Position numbers and translations under genes: made by a program
Shown here: positions 1-7,445 of the stretch, in pieces
How positions within the stretch are numbered: the first letter of the stretch is position 1
Layout: each line of letters begins with the position of its first letter
Notes under the pieces: model-generated
What the model was told of the DNA's origin: nothing
The model's database searches: none
The model's input: only the letters and a program-made list of their open reading frames with translations
NCBI GenBank assembly: GCA_046317875.1
Contig: JBKCVN010000026.1
Location: 1 to 64,000 of the forward strand
Length of the DNA stretch: 64,000 nucleotides
Reading direction: 5' to 3'
Origin: 2-01-FULL-41-14 sp046317875
Lineage (GTDB): Bacteria; Pseudomonadota; Alphaproteobacteria; UBA7879; UBA5542

Positions 1-20
1 ATGAGAAGGATCTTCTTTGC

Positions 21-80
21 CCACAACGCCTTGGGCAACGGCGGGGGCGGAAAAAGGTTACAGATCGTCTTGACCTCCGT
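21..80 (-). repeat. Diverged copy C of the ftsY 3' end
   Basis: This 60-base stretch matches the last coding bases of ftsY (3521-3580) at about 50 of 60 positions by eye, and also matches 2779-2837. It sits directly behind the decayed methyltransferase copy, in the same order as at 2.8 kb. The GGGGGCGGAAAAAGGTT core is exact. It is not translated as FtsY here, because the codon after the QDDL-like residues is a stop. Confidence 0.85.
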
Positions 81-380
81 TTAAGTCTATTTTTCTTAAA
101 GAAGGTCAAGGATAAGGAGAGCTAAAAGTTGTAATAACATCTTGTTCTACTCCCAACATATCTCTACGAATGGTTTTATGAACTGACCTAAAATGCTTTT
201 TACATATGTCGAGTAAACACAGAGATTCATCAAGTTCTGTTTTCTTAACTCTGGCCTATTCCACAACTATTATGTAAATCCATCCCATCAGGTTTTATGT
301 CGGAGCCAAAGATTTGATAAAATCTTCTTTGTCTTCAGCTGGAACACAGTATTTAAAAACGCAAGTTATGTGGGGTTTTG
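58..380 (-). pseudogene. Decayed second copy of the SAM methyltransferase (C-terminal part)
   Basis: The sequence runs parallel to 2815-3134, the C-terminal two-thirds of the methyltransferase gene at 2815-3333. Long matching blocks include the KIDLS-like end, the region around 200-260 and the stretch encoding FIKF-like and VFKYC-like residues near 310-350. No continuous reading frame survives: it carries several indels and substitutions relative to the intact copy. The match stops near 376, just before the 3' end of the repeat-protein gene at 393. What I see is the parallel sequence. That it arose by duplication of a methyltransferase plus ftsY-tail unit is inference. Confidence 0.8.
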
Positions 381-392
381 TGTGGTCTGCTT

Positions 393-2411
393 TTAATCTT
401 TATTATTTCTAGAAGCTTTCAACAGGCCTTGGCGTTCAAGGTATAGTCTTAATAGGTCTCTGAATTTTTTATTTGATCCCTCATCTTGTGTAATTGTTTC
501 TTCTTTTTTTAATTTATTAATCCACTCTTCTATATTTAACTTATTTCCTTCGAGTTCATCTTTTATTTTAGAGATTTTAACTTTCATTTCTTTGGTTATT
601 GCCGTTTTGTTTGTTGGGGCCAGGACGTTCCGACGTTTAAGGTACTGAAGTAGAAAATTTTTAAATTTTTTATCCTTGGCCGTATCGTCAGAAACTAAGC
701 CACTTTCTTGTAATTTTTTAACCCATTCACCGAGGGTCAATAGGTCTTCCTCTAACTCTGAGCTTATTTCAGAAATTTTTCTCTTCATTTGAGAAGTAAT
801 GACTTCCACCTTAGAGGTAGATGCTATAAGGCCCCTACGATCAAGAAAATCATACAGGCCTTTTTTAAATTTAGCGTCTTTTATCTGTGATTCCGGCAGT
901 AAATTACTATCTTCTAATGCCTTAAACCACTCCTTAATAGTCAATTGAAATAAAAATCCTCTTAAGCGCTCTTGCTCTTGAACCCAGGACTGTATTTCTG
1001 AGGTAATAACCTCTTTTTTAGAAGGCGCAAGAAGTTTTCTGTGAGAAAGAGCTTTCCCAAGAGAGCCCCTAAAAGAAGGGGTTTGACTGTCGCTCTCAGA
1101 AATAACAGCTGACTTTGTTAATTGCACGGCCCATTCTTCAAGAGTTAATGAGCGGTGCTCTGTCTTTGCCATGTCTTCAATTTTTTTCTTTATAACAGGG
1201 GTAATTACTTGTGTATTTTGACGCATTAAAACATCTCGATCATTGAGAAAACTATAAATAGCATATTTGAATTTATCGTTTTTGAGGTCATCTTCAGTAA
1301 TAAGGTTTTGTTCTTTTAATTTTTGCAACCACTCATGAAAACAGAGAGGGCACTCTTCTGCCATGTCTTCTAAAATATTACTAATTTTTTCTTTCAACTC
1401 GGATGCCAGCGATTCTCTCTTGTCTGTCGGTGCTAAGAGCCTCTTTGACCTCAGAAATTCACTCAAGTGGTTTTTAAAATATCTATCCTTCACTTTCTCA
1501 GCAGATATCATATCGGCTTGTTGCAAAAGCTGAACCCAATCGTTAATTGGGAGTTTAATAAACGATTCTCCCTCTTTTTCAACATAAGATGTAACCCATC
1601 CCTTAATCTTTTTAGTAATTACTTCTGCATTAGTACGGACAATAACTTTTCTTTTACTTAAAAGATTACCTAGTTTTGTTCTAAATTTTTGGTCTTCTGC
1701 TTGTGCCTCAGTAATTTGGACAGCTTTTGTTAGTTCTTTAACCCAGTCATCTAGGGGGAGAGATTTTCTGTCTTCTTCAAACTTTTTAGAAATCCATTTT
1801 TTTACTTCTTTGTTAAACAATGAAACATTAGTAGATTTAAGACAATTTCTATGTTGAAGGATTAATCTGAGACAATTTCTAAATTTTTGCTCTTTTGCCT
1901 CTTCTTCTGTGATTTTATGATTAGTTCTCAAGATGTCTATCCACTTTTGAAGGGTCCAAGTTTCCGGTTGTTGTTCTATAAATTGGATTACACTTGCGGA
2001 AACGCGAGAAGTTGGAGACGGTTTTTTAGGTGGAGATATCGTTTTTGATGGGTAATGCACGGCCCCGTCTTCGTGAACAGAGTTTGAAGCTTTTTTAACT
2101 TCTGGGGCGTGGCCTAGATGTTCTTCGTCACCTTTTCTTTTGTGCCGAAGAGTTTCTTTTTGAGCTTTCTTTCTACTGGGTACTTCTTCTTCCCTTACAT
2201 CTGATGCTTTGTGTTTAACCCTATATTTAGACGAAGGTCCAACGGTGCGTCTCTCACTATGTTCACCATCTGTTACATTATGAGAAGATAACCTTGAAAA
2301 TCTAGACAAAGGGACAGGGGACACATCTGAACCAGCTGTTTTTGCTTCTGTCATTAGGCAAAGAATAAAAAAAATCAGTGTTCCAAAAATATTAGCTTCT
2401 TTTTTCATCAT
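393..2411 (-). CDS. Exported protein with eight tandem ~67-residue helical repeats, unknown family
   Basis: No known family is recognised. Residues 1-25 look like a signal peptide (KK followed by a hydrophobic stretch ending near EAKTAG). Residues 26-150 are a basic, Ser/Pro-rich, low-complexity linker. From about residue 152 to the end there are seven full copies and one partial copy of a unit of 66-68 residues. Each unit begins L-x-x-x-x-W-x-x-x-L, then I-[ST]-[ED], then [KR]F[KR]xxLxxxLxxRxxL, then VIT..I. and a charged helix. The regular amphipathic pattern suggests an all-helical solenoid or array of helix-turn-helix-like binding modules. Two ATGs occur in tandem (2411 and 2408). AAGGA lies 3 and 6 bases ahead of them, so 2408 is the better spaced start. 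The gene lies between the intact and the decayed methyltransferase copies. A host-facing binding role is inference. Confidence 0.85.
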   Translation of the reverse strand: MMKKEANIFGTLIFFILCLMTEAKTAGSDVSPVPLSRFSRLSSHNVTDGEHSERRTVGPSSKYRVKHKASDVREEEVPSRKKAQKETLRHKRKGDEEHLGHAPEVKKASNSVHEDGAVHYPSKTISPPKKPSPTSRVSASVIQFIEQQPETWTLQKWIDILRTNHKITEEEAKEQKFRNCLRLILQHRNCLKSTNVSLFNKEVKKWISKKFEEDRKSLPLDDWVKELTKAVQITEAQAEDQKFRTKLGNLLSKRKVIVRTNAEVITKKIKGWVTSYVEKEGESFIKLPINDWVQLLQQADMISAEKVKDRYFKNHLSEFLRSKRLLAPTDKRESLASELKEKISNILEDMAEECPLCFHEWLQKLKEQNLITEDDLKNDKFKYAIYSFLNDRDVLMRQNTQVITPVIKKKIEDMAKTEHRSLTLEEWAVQLTKSAVISESDSQTPSFRGSLGKALSHRKLLAPSKKEVITSEIQSWVQEQERLRGFLFQLTIKEWFKALEDSNLLPESQIKDAKFKKGLYDFLDRRGLIASTSKVEVITSQMKRKISEISSELEEDLLTLGEWVKKLQESGLVSDDTAKDKKFKNFLLQYLKRRNVLAPTNKTAITKEMKVKISKIKDELEGNKLNIEEWINKLKKEETITQDEGSNKKFRDLLRLYLERQGLLKASRNNKD

Positions 2412-2778
2412 ACATCCTTAAATTATAAATCTTCTTTGATATCTTTTTGTCCATCAAGATGATGTAAATTAACTACAAAATACATCATTTTTTGTTTATG
2501 TGAATAGGCTTAAATGATAATTGACACTTTTTGAGCGCCATTCAGTATATCTCTATGTTGTATTTATCCCCAATCAGAAGACATTGAGTGGGAGTCCAAA
2601 AAGAAGGATTTTCTTTAAGAGCAAGGAAAAACAACTTCATCTTTTTAATATAAGTACCTAGGTCTTTGAAAAAACCCTTAATAGATTATATATATTTAAC
2701 AGGAAACTGGATTGAGTCTAGTTTTTTACTATGCTGAAATAAAATCTATTCCTTTTTAGATAAAGTGGCCTGGAATCG
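2412..2778. other. AT-rich gap with no gene seen
   Basis: About 370 bases between the repeat-protein gene and the methyltransferase tail. It contains no frame with a start and a Shine-Dalgarno site on either strand and no RNA gene that I recognise. It must hold the upstream region of the repeat-protein gene, but I could not pair a convincing -35 with the TATAAT-like hexamer near its start codon. A TTGACA at 2521-2526 on the plus strand faces no gene. Confidence 0.5.
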
Positions 2779-2837
2779 CACAACGGCTTGGGCAACGGAG
2801 GGGGCAGAAAGAGGTTACAGATCGTCTTGACCTCCGC
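2779..2837 (-). repeat. Copy B of the ftsY 3' end, fused to the methyltransferase 3' end
   Basis: This segment matches ftsY bases 3521-3580 and the copy at 21-80. The last codons of the methyltransferase gene (GGQDDL then stop) fall inside it, in the frame that reads EGQYDLQ in FtsY. The FtsY Gln codon CAA is TAA here and terminates the methyltransferase. Beyond the stop the similarity continues through codons equivalent to FtsY PFSAPSFARAIV. Confidence 0.85.
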
Positions 2838-3333
2838 TTAAGTCTATTTTTCTTAAAGAAGGCCAAGGATAAGGAGATCTCAAAGTTATAAGAACATCTT
2901 GTGGGAGATCAAAAGGGCCTTTACGAACGCTCCAAGAAACATTTTCAAAATATTTTTTACAAGTATCTATTAGATATAAGGATTCATTAGATTCTTCTTT
3001 TTGAACTCGGGCCCATTCCACACTTGTTATATAAACAACACCACTAAGTTTGATGGTTTGAGACAAAAATTTGATAAAATCTTCTTTGTCCTTAGCAGGA
3101 ACACAGTATTTGAAAACGCAAGCTACATCGAAGGCTTGGGTATAGTCGTCTGGATATTGAGTCAAAGCCTCTTGCAGGGTTAATTTTTTAACCTGGCGGC
3201 TGCCTAACTTTTCAACACAGGATTCAAAACCTAGGATGCTTCCTGTATTGGGTTCCAGAGCATAGACATCGGCTGAAAATGTATCTCGCATTCTTTGGGC
3301 GACCGTACCATCTCCTGCGCCTACATCTAGCAC
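2815..3333 (-). CDS. Small SAM-dependent methyltransferase-like protein, possibly 5'-damaged
   Basis: The protein starts right at a class I methyltransferase motif I, LDVGAGDGT, followed by a motif II-like acidic position (YALEPN) and a motif near VACVFKYC, as in type 11/25 SAM methyltransferases. Substrate unknown. The open frame begins with GTG at 3333, which would remove the first beta strand. The same frame stays open upstream to 3468 and encodes plausible N-terminal residues (RDRGNLGC...PKSKV), but it has no ATG, GTG or TTG start. An ATG near 3462-3474 lies in another frame. So the gene may be frameshifted near 3430-3460, or it may use an unusual start. Its last residues come from a duplicated ftsY tail. 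A decayed copy lies at 58-380. It follows ftsY on the same strand with a gap of about 170 bases. Confidence 0.65.
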   Translation of the reverse strand: MLDVGAGDGTVAQRMRDTFSADVYALEPNTGSILGFESCVEKLGSRQVKKLTLQEALTQYPDDYTQAFDVACVFKYCVPAKDKEDFIKFLSQTIKLSGVVYITSVEWARVQKEESNESLYLIDTCKKYFENVSWSVRKGPFDLPQDVLITLRSPYPWPSLRKIDLSGGQDDL

Positions 3334-3506
3334 CTTGCTTTTAGGGGCAATTGAGGGGAGCTGTATGTGTAGAGCAATGCACCCTAGGTTCCCTCTATCT
3401 CTCTCAAAGGCTGCAGAAAAAGAAATGAGTGGTGAGAGAAGAGATCTGAAAACCCATAAAAATATTCATTTTCATATTATCAAACATCTTAAAAAATCCT
3501 AAGGTT

Positions 3507-4424
3507 TTACTTTTCTATCCCCACAATGGCTCGGGCAAAGGAGGGGGCGGAAAAAGGTTGCAGATCGTATTGGCCTTCGCCCACACCAATGTAGTACAAC
3601 GGTAATTTGTATTTTTCCGTGATTCCCACCACCACACCACCCCGGGCGGTACCGTCCAGTTTTGTAATCACCAAGCCGGTAAGGGGAACAGACTTCCCAA
3701 AGGCCTCGATTTGAACATAGGCGTTCTGGCCGATGGTGGCGTCTAGCACCAGGAAGGCCTCGTGGGGAAGTTGGGGATCTATTTTTTTCAAAACCCGTTG
3801 AATTTTTTCCAGCTCGGCCATCAAATTTTGGTTCGTATGTAATCGGCCGGCCGTATCGATCAGCAGGACATCATAGTTTTTAGTGGCAGCTTTTTGATAG
3901 GCATCAAAGGCCAAGGCCGAGGGATCGGCCCCTAGATCACGTCGGATGATGGGGATGGATAAACGCTGGCCCCAGACCTCGAGTTGCTCAATAGCGGCGG
4001 CCCGAAAGGTATCACAGGCCGCTATGGCCACCGAAAGACCTTGGGATTTTAACTGGTGCGCCAACTTGGCACAGGTGGTGGTTTTTCCGCTGCCATTCAC
4101 ACCCATCACCAGAATCACATAGGGATGATGAGGCAAAGGCGAGGGGAGTTGTTTTTCATAGGGCTGCAGAATCTGGCCAATTTCATTGGCCATAAGGTCT
4201 TGGATTTGATCTATTGAAATGTCTTTTTCCACCCGTTCTTTACGTAAATGCTGGGTAATACGCGAGGCCACGCTGAGCCCCAAATCGGCCTGGATCAGAA
4301 TATCTTCTAGATCATCTAATGTAGCGTCTTCGATTTTTTTATGGGTGAAAAGTTGGCTGACATTGGTGGTCAGTGTTTCGGATGTTTTTTTCAGGCCCGA
4401 GGTTAATTTTGAAAACCAATTCAT
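3507..4424 (-). CDS. ftsY: Signal recognition particle receptor FtsY
   Basis: FtsY is the membrane-associated GTPase that docks SRP-bound ribosomes at the Sec translocon. The 305-residue protein is a short FtsY without the long acidic A domain. It has the helical N domain (about 1-95) and the NG GTPase domain: P-loop GVNGSGKT at 108-115, DTAGR at 190-194, TKLDG at 254-258 and the closing GVGEGQYDLQPF region. The start ATG at 4424 overlaps the mtaB stop in an ATGA, so the two are translationally coupled. This is a common alphaproteobacterial pair. The last 60 coding bases recur twice downstream (2779-2837 and 21-80), which is unusual. The copy here is intact and ends in frame. Confidence 0.97.
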   Translation of the reverse strand: MNWFSKLTSGLKKTSETLTTNVSQLFTHKKIEDATLDDLEDILIQADLGLSVASRITQHLRKERVEKDISIDQIQDLMANEIGQILQPYEKQLPSPLPHHPYVILVMGVNGSGKTTTCAKLAHQLKSQGLSVAIAACDTFRAAAIEQLEVWGQRLSIPIIRRDLGADPSALAFDAYQKAATKNYDVLLIDTAGRLHTNQNLMAELEKIQRVLKKIDPQLPHEAFLVLDATIGQNAYVQIEAFGKSVPLTGLVITKLDGTARGGVVVGITEKYKLPLYYIGVGEGQYDLQPFSAPSFARAIVGIEK

Positions 4425-5680
4425 GCGATGACTTCCCCCATAAGATGGCTGTCAGTATGCCCCGTAATGCGCACGGTGGTCAAGGTGCCGGGCTCCAGGG
4501 TTTGGTTGGGTTGAACGGGGCAGAAATGGGGGGTGCGGCCGGTGTGGTCCTTTTCCACCACAATTTCCACCATTTGCCCCACCAAGTTTTTAAATGTTTT
4601 CAGAAGTTGTTGTTGGCCCAGATCACGCAGGCGTTTGGCACGCTTTTTGATGATGGCCCGATCAACCTGGGGCATGCGGGCCGCGGGGGTATCGGGTCGG
4701 GGTGAGTAAGGAAAGACATGCAGGAAGGTAATGTTACAATCCTGGATCAACGCCAAAGAATTCTGGAACATTTCTTCCGTTTCGGTGGGAAAGCCCGCAA
4801 TGATATCGCATCCAAAAACCATGTCAGGACGTAACGCACGCATACGGACACAAAAGTCAATCACATCTTGGCGCAGGTGGCGACGCTTCATGCGCTTGAG
4901 GATCATATCATCGCCCGCCTGAAGGCTGATGTGAATATGGGGCATAAGGCGTGGTTCGGTGGCAAATAAATCAAACAAATCATCATCAAATTCCACCGGA
5001 TCAATAGAAGACAGGCGTAGCCGTTTGAGGCCCGGCACATTCATCAACACACGGCGCATCATTTTAGAAAGGGTCATGCCCCCGGGTAAATCTTCCCCGT
5101 ACGAAGTGATATCAACCCCTGTGAAAATCACTTCTTGAACCCCCTGTTGAATCAGATGGTGTACCTGTTCCACAATCATCCCCAACGGCACACTGCGGCT
5201 GTTGCCCCGTCCGAAGGGAATGGTGCAAAAAGTGCATCGATGATTACACCCATTTTGAATTTCGATAAAGGCCCGGGTTTTTGAATCAAACCCACTGATC
5301 AGGTGGGTGGCCGTTTCTTTCACCGACATAATATCATTGACCAGCACTTTTTCGGGGGTTTCCAGAAAGCTTTCCCGCTTCATTTTTTCTTGATTGCCCA
5401 GAACTTTGGTGACGCCCGTAATAGAGGAAAATTTGGCTGGGTTAATTTGGGCCGCACAGCCCGTGACGATAATTTTTTGATCGGGGTTTTCGCGATGAAG
5501 CCGCCGAATCTTCTGAATGGCCTGCCGTTCTGCTTCGGCCGTGACCGCACAGGTATTTACAATGGTGGCGTTTTCCAGGCCGGCTTGTTCGGCCAGATTC
5601 ATCATGACCTGAGATTCATAAATATTAAGGCGGCACCCAAAGGTAATAACCTTATTTTTTCCATTTTTCTCTATGTTCAT
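4421..5680 (-). CDS. mtaB: tRNA (N6-threonylcarbamoyladenosine-37-C2)-methylthiotransferase MtaB
   Basis: A radical SAM methylthiotransferase of the MiaB/RimO superfamily that makes ms2t6A at position 37 of tRNAs reading ANN codons. The N-terminal UPF0004 domain carries the three cluster-binding cysteines C16, C44 and C75. The radical SAM motif CNHRCTFC has C145, C149 and C152. The C-terminal TRAM-like region ends near residue 415. The lead sequence ITFGCRLNIYES is the MtaB type and not the MiaB type. Length (419) is normal. ATG at 5680 lies 27 bases after the tRNA-His gene on the same strand, so the two may be cotranscribed. Confidence 0.93.
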   Translation of the reverse strand: MNIEKNGKNKVITFGCRLNIYESQVMMNLAEQAGLENATIVNTCAVTAEAERQAIQKIRRLHRENPDQKIIVTGCAAQINPAKFSSITGVTKVLGNQEKMKRESFLETPEKVLVNDIMSVKETATHLISGFDSKTRAFIEIQNGCNHRCTFCTIPFGRGNSRSVPLGMIVEQVHHLIQQGVQEVIFTGVDITSYGEDLPGGMTLSKMMRRVLMNVPGLKRLRLSSIDPVEFDDDLFDLFATEPRLMPHIHISLQAGDDMILKRMKRRHLRQDVIDFCVRMRALRPDMVFGCDIIAGFPTETEEMFQNSLALIQDCNITFLHVFPYSPRPDTPAARMPQVDRAIIKKRAKRLRDLGQQQLLKTFKNLVGQMVEIVVEKDHTGRTPHFCPVQPNQTLEPGTLTTVRITGHTDSHLMGEVIA

Positions 5681-5706
5681 GATTTACGATACGACTTTAG
5701 GGTGAA

Positions 5707-5784
5707 TGGGGCGAATGATGGGACTCGAACCCACGGCATCCAGTACCACAAACTGGCGCTCTAACCACCTGAGCTACATCCGCC
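5707..5784 (-). tRNA. tRNA-His (GTG anticodon), with encoded G-1 and CCA
   Basis: On the minus strand the acceptor GCGGATG pairs with CATTCGC. The anticodon arm CCAGT-TTGTGGT-ACTGG gives anticodon GTG. The T arm contains GTTCGAGTC. The base before position 1 is G (5784) and can pair with C73 (5710), and CCA is encoded (5709-5707). These are the canonical bacterial His identity features. The gene begins the leftward tRNA-His, mtaB, ftsY series. Confidence 0.96.
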
Positions 5785-6039
5785 ACTCTCAGTCTTTCTA
5801 CAGTGTTTTTGGGAAAAAGGTCAAGGGTTTTTGATATTTAAAGGTATAAAACATCATGAATCGTCTTGGGTATCGCCATAAAATTATTATAAGAAACCAT
5901 ATAAGTAAAAAACAGATTTAGCAAGTAAACGCAGCATAAGTTCATAGGATGCCCCTCATGAATTTATTTCTAATAAGGGGACTTGTTTTTTTTTAATTGA
6001 TTAATATATCTTCATCATATTAATGAATTATAAGTATTT
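5785..6039. other. Intergenic region between divergent tRNA-His and the Fic-motif gene
   Basis: About 255 bases, AT-rich toward the right. A weak imperfect hairpin with CCCCT and AGGGG arms near 5949-5979 is followed by a run of T near 5987-5995. It could end a short leader or be incidental. I see no convincing Shine-Dalgarno site ahead of the ATG at 6040. No gene is seen. Confidence 0.4.
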
Positions 6040-7395
6040 ATGATGATGTTAAAAGTATTAAAATTGTGTTTGCTTCTCAGTGTATCTGGGGTTTCTTTAT
6101 GGTCAGCTGCTGAAGATGAAGAAGGTCCGGCTGGTGGTGCTGTAGAACAAATAAAAAAGGCACACTCTGTTAATGTCGTCAGACCACAAGACAAATACTT
6201 TCTAGAAGTTCATCAAATAAAACCCGCTGAATTAGACAGTATGAAGAAAATTATAGAAGAAATCCCTGCCGATGTGGTTGAATTCTTTTCGGATCCTAGG
6301 CCCCTTGTTAGTGCTCTTAGCAGCTTGGAAGACAAAGAATTCTTTTTCTGTCGATATAAAAAATACCTGGAAGAAACGAAGGGTCATTATGATCCGAGAG
6401 GAATGCTGAAATTTATGGTTTCCATAGATGGAACCGGCGCTTTCGAAGAATTGTCGTGGTGGGCAGATGGGGAAAAAGATTTTCTCCGAAATTATTATCC
6501 CCCCCTCAGAGTTACTCCTTTGCCAGAGAAAGATATTTTGCGAAACAGTTTGCAGGGGTTTCCCGAAGAAGAAATATGGCGATTGTTTGTGGATGGGTGT
6601 CATCAAAAAGATAAAGGCCAGTCTGGATGGGGCATGTATGAGGTGAGGGAAGAGGGATGTATCTTAGGTATGATGAACAGTTTGAGTTTTGCGCTGAAGA
6701 CTCAAGATCCCTTGTCGTTTGAACTATACACCGAACTTCATACATTATGTTTGGATCTTATTAGGTTTTTTCATCCAATAGAGAAAACAGGATTGGCGTG
6801 CGAAGCTACAAGTGTCACACTAATTCCTAATAGAAATTTATCCTTAAAAGGATTTTTTGAACTGAGGCAAGAAAAGTATCAACAGTGGTTTCAGTTAAGT
6901 GTAGTAAAACGAGATTACTACGAAGAAGCCTATAAAATGACATTTTCCCGAGGCCCTATTATAGCTGAAAAAACAGTTGAAACAATCATTGAATCCTATC
7001 GTTCTCGTATGGAACAAGAATTGAAAGAGGAAGATAAAATAAAAGCGATTATTCAACTTGCCAGTGACTTAGATCGTTTCCACTATTTTAGGGATGGAAA
7101 TCTACGTACCGCTATGATCATTGCTCAAAGAGAACTTATACGCAATGGGTTCTCGCCCGTGGTGTTGGAAGACCCCAATTCTTTGGATGGGTTTAGTCAA
7201 GAAGAGCTTTTCGAAGAATTTATTAAGGGAATGGAACGCTTTGATTTCATTAAGAAAAATAAGGCATACCCCAATGCCGACAAGGATTTAACTACAGAAA
7301 AACTAAGATTAAAATTTAATAAGGTTGGTGATCACAGGCTTGCCTTTTTTAAAGATATCCCTGACTTCTGGCAAAAGATTAAAGACCATATTTAA
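6040..7395 (+). CDS. Exported Fic-motif protein (putative nucleotidyl-transferring effector)
   Basis: The N-terminus (MMMLKVLKLCLLLSVSG, then SAA) is a signal peptide. Near the C-terminus, residues 348-356 read HYFRDGNLR, which fits the Fic active-site pattern H-x-F-x-[DE]-G-N-x-x-R. The Pro after His is Tyr and the second Gly is Leu. The following helix and turn (NGFSPVVLED) also resemble Fic folds. Fic enzymes transfer AMP or other phosphate-containing groups to target hydroxyls. H348, D352, N354 and R356 are all present. The first 250 residues match nothing I know. No clear inhibitory [ST]xxxE[GN] helix is visible. The gene stands alone between tRNA-His and convergent genes. An exported Fic protein would need host nucleotides, so a host-acting effector is plausible but inferred. 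Confidence 0.75.
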   Translation: MMMLKVLKLCLLLSVSGVSLWSAAEDEEGPAGGAVEQIKKAHSVNVVRPQDKYFLEVHQIKPAELDSMKKIIEEIPADVVEFFSDPRPLVSALSSLEDKEFFFCRYKKYLEETKGHYDPRGMLKFMVSIDGTGAFEELSWWADGEKDFLRNYYPPLRVTPLPEKDILRNSLQGFPEEEIWRLFVDGCHQKDKGQSGWGMYEVREEGCILGMMNSLSFALKTQDPLSFELYTELHTLCLDLIRFFHPIEKTGLACEATSVTLIPNRNLSLKGFFELRQEKYQQWFQLSVVKRDYYEEAYKMTFSRGPIIAEKTVETIIESYRSRMEQELKEEDKIKAIIQLASDLDRFHYFRDGNLRTAMIIAQRELIRNGFSPVVLEDPNSLDGFSQEELFEEFIKGMERFDFIKKNKAYPNADKDLTTEKLRLKFNKVGDHRLAFFKDIPDFWQKIKDHI

Positions 7396-7445
7396 AATTT
7401 TTTTGATTACCTAGATGTTTATTGAAAACCAAAAAAAGCCAAGGG

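Noticed and set aside
2521..2546. TTGACA with TATATC on the plus strand as a promoter
   Set aside because: The spacer is 19 bases and no plus-strand gene follows.
5303..5764. 153-residue plus-strand frame across mtaB and tRNA-His
   Set aside because: It runs antisense through a radical SAM gene and into a tRNA; no ribosome site or family pattern.
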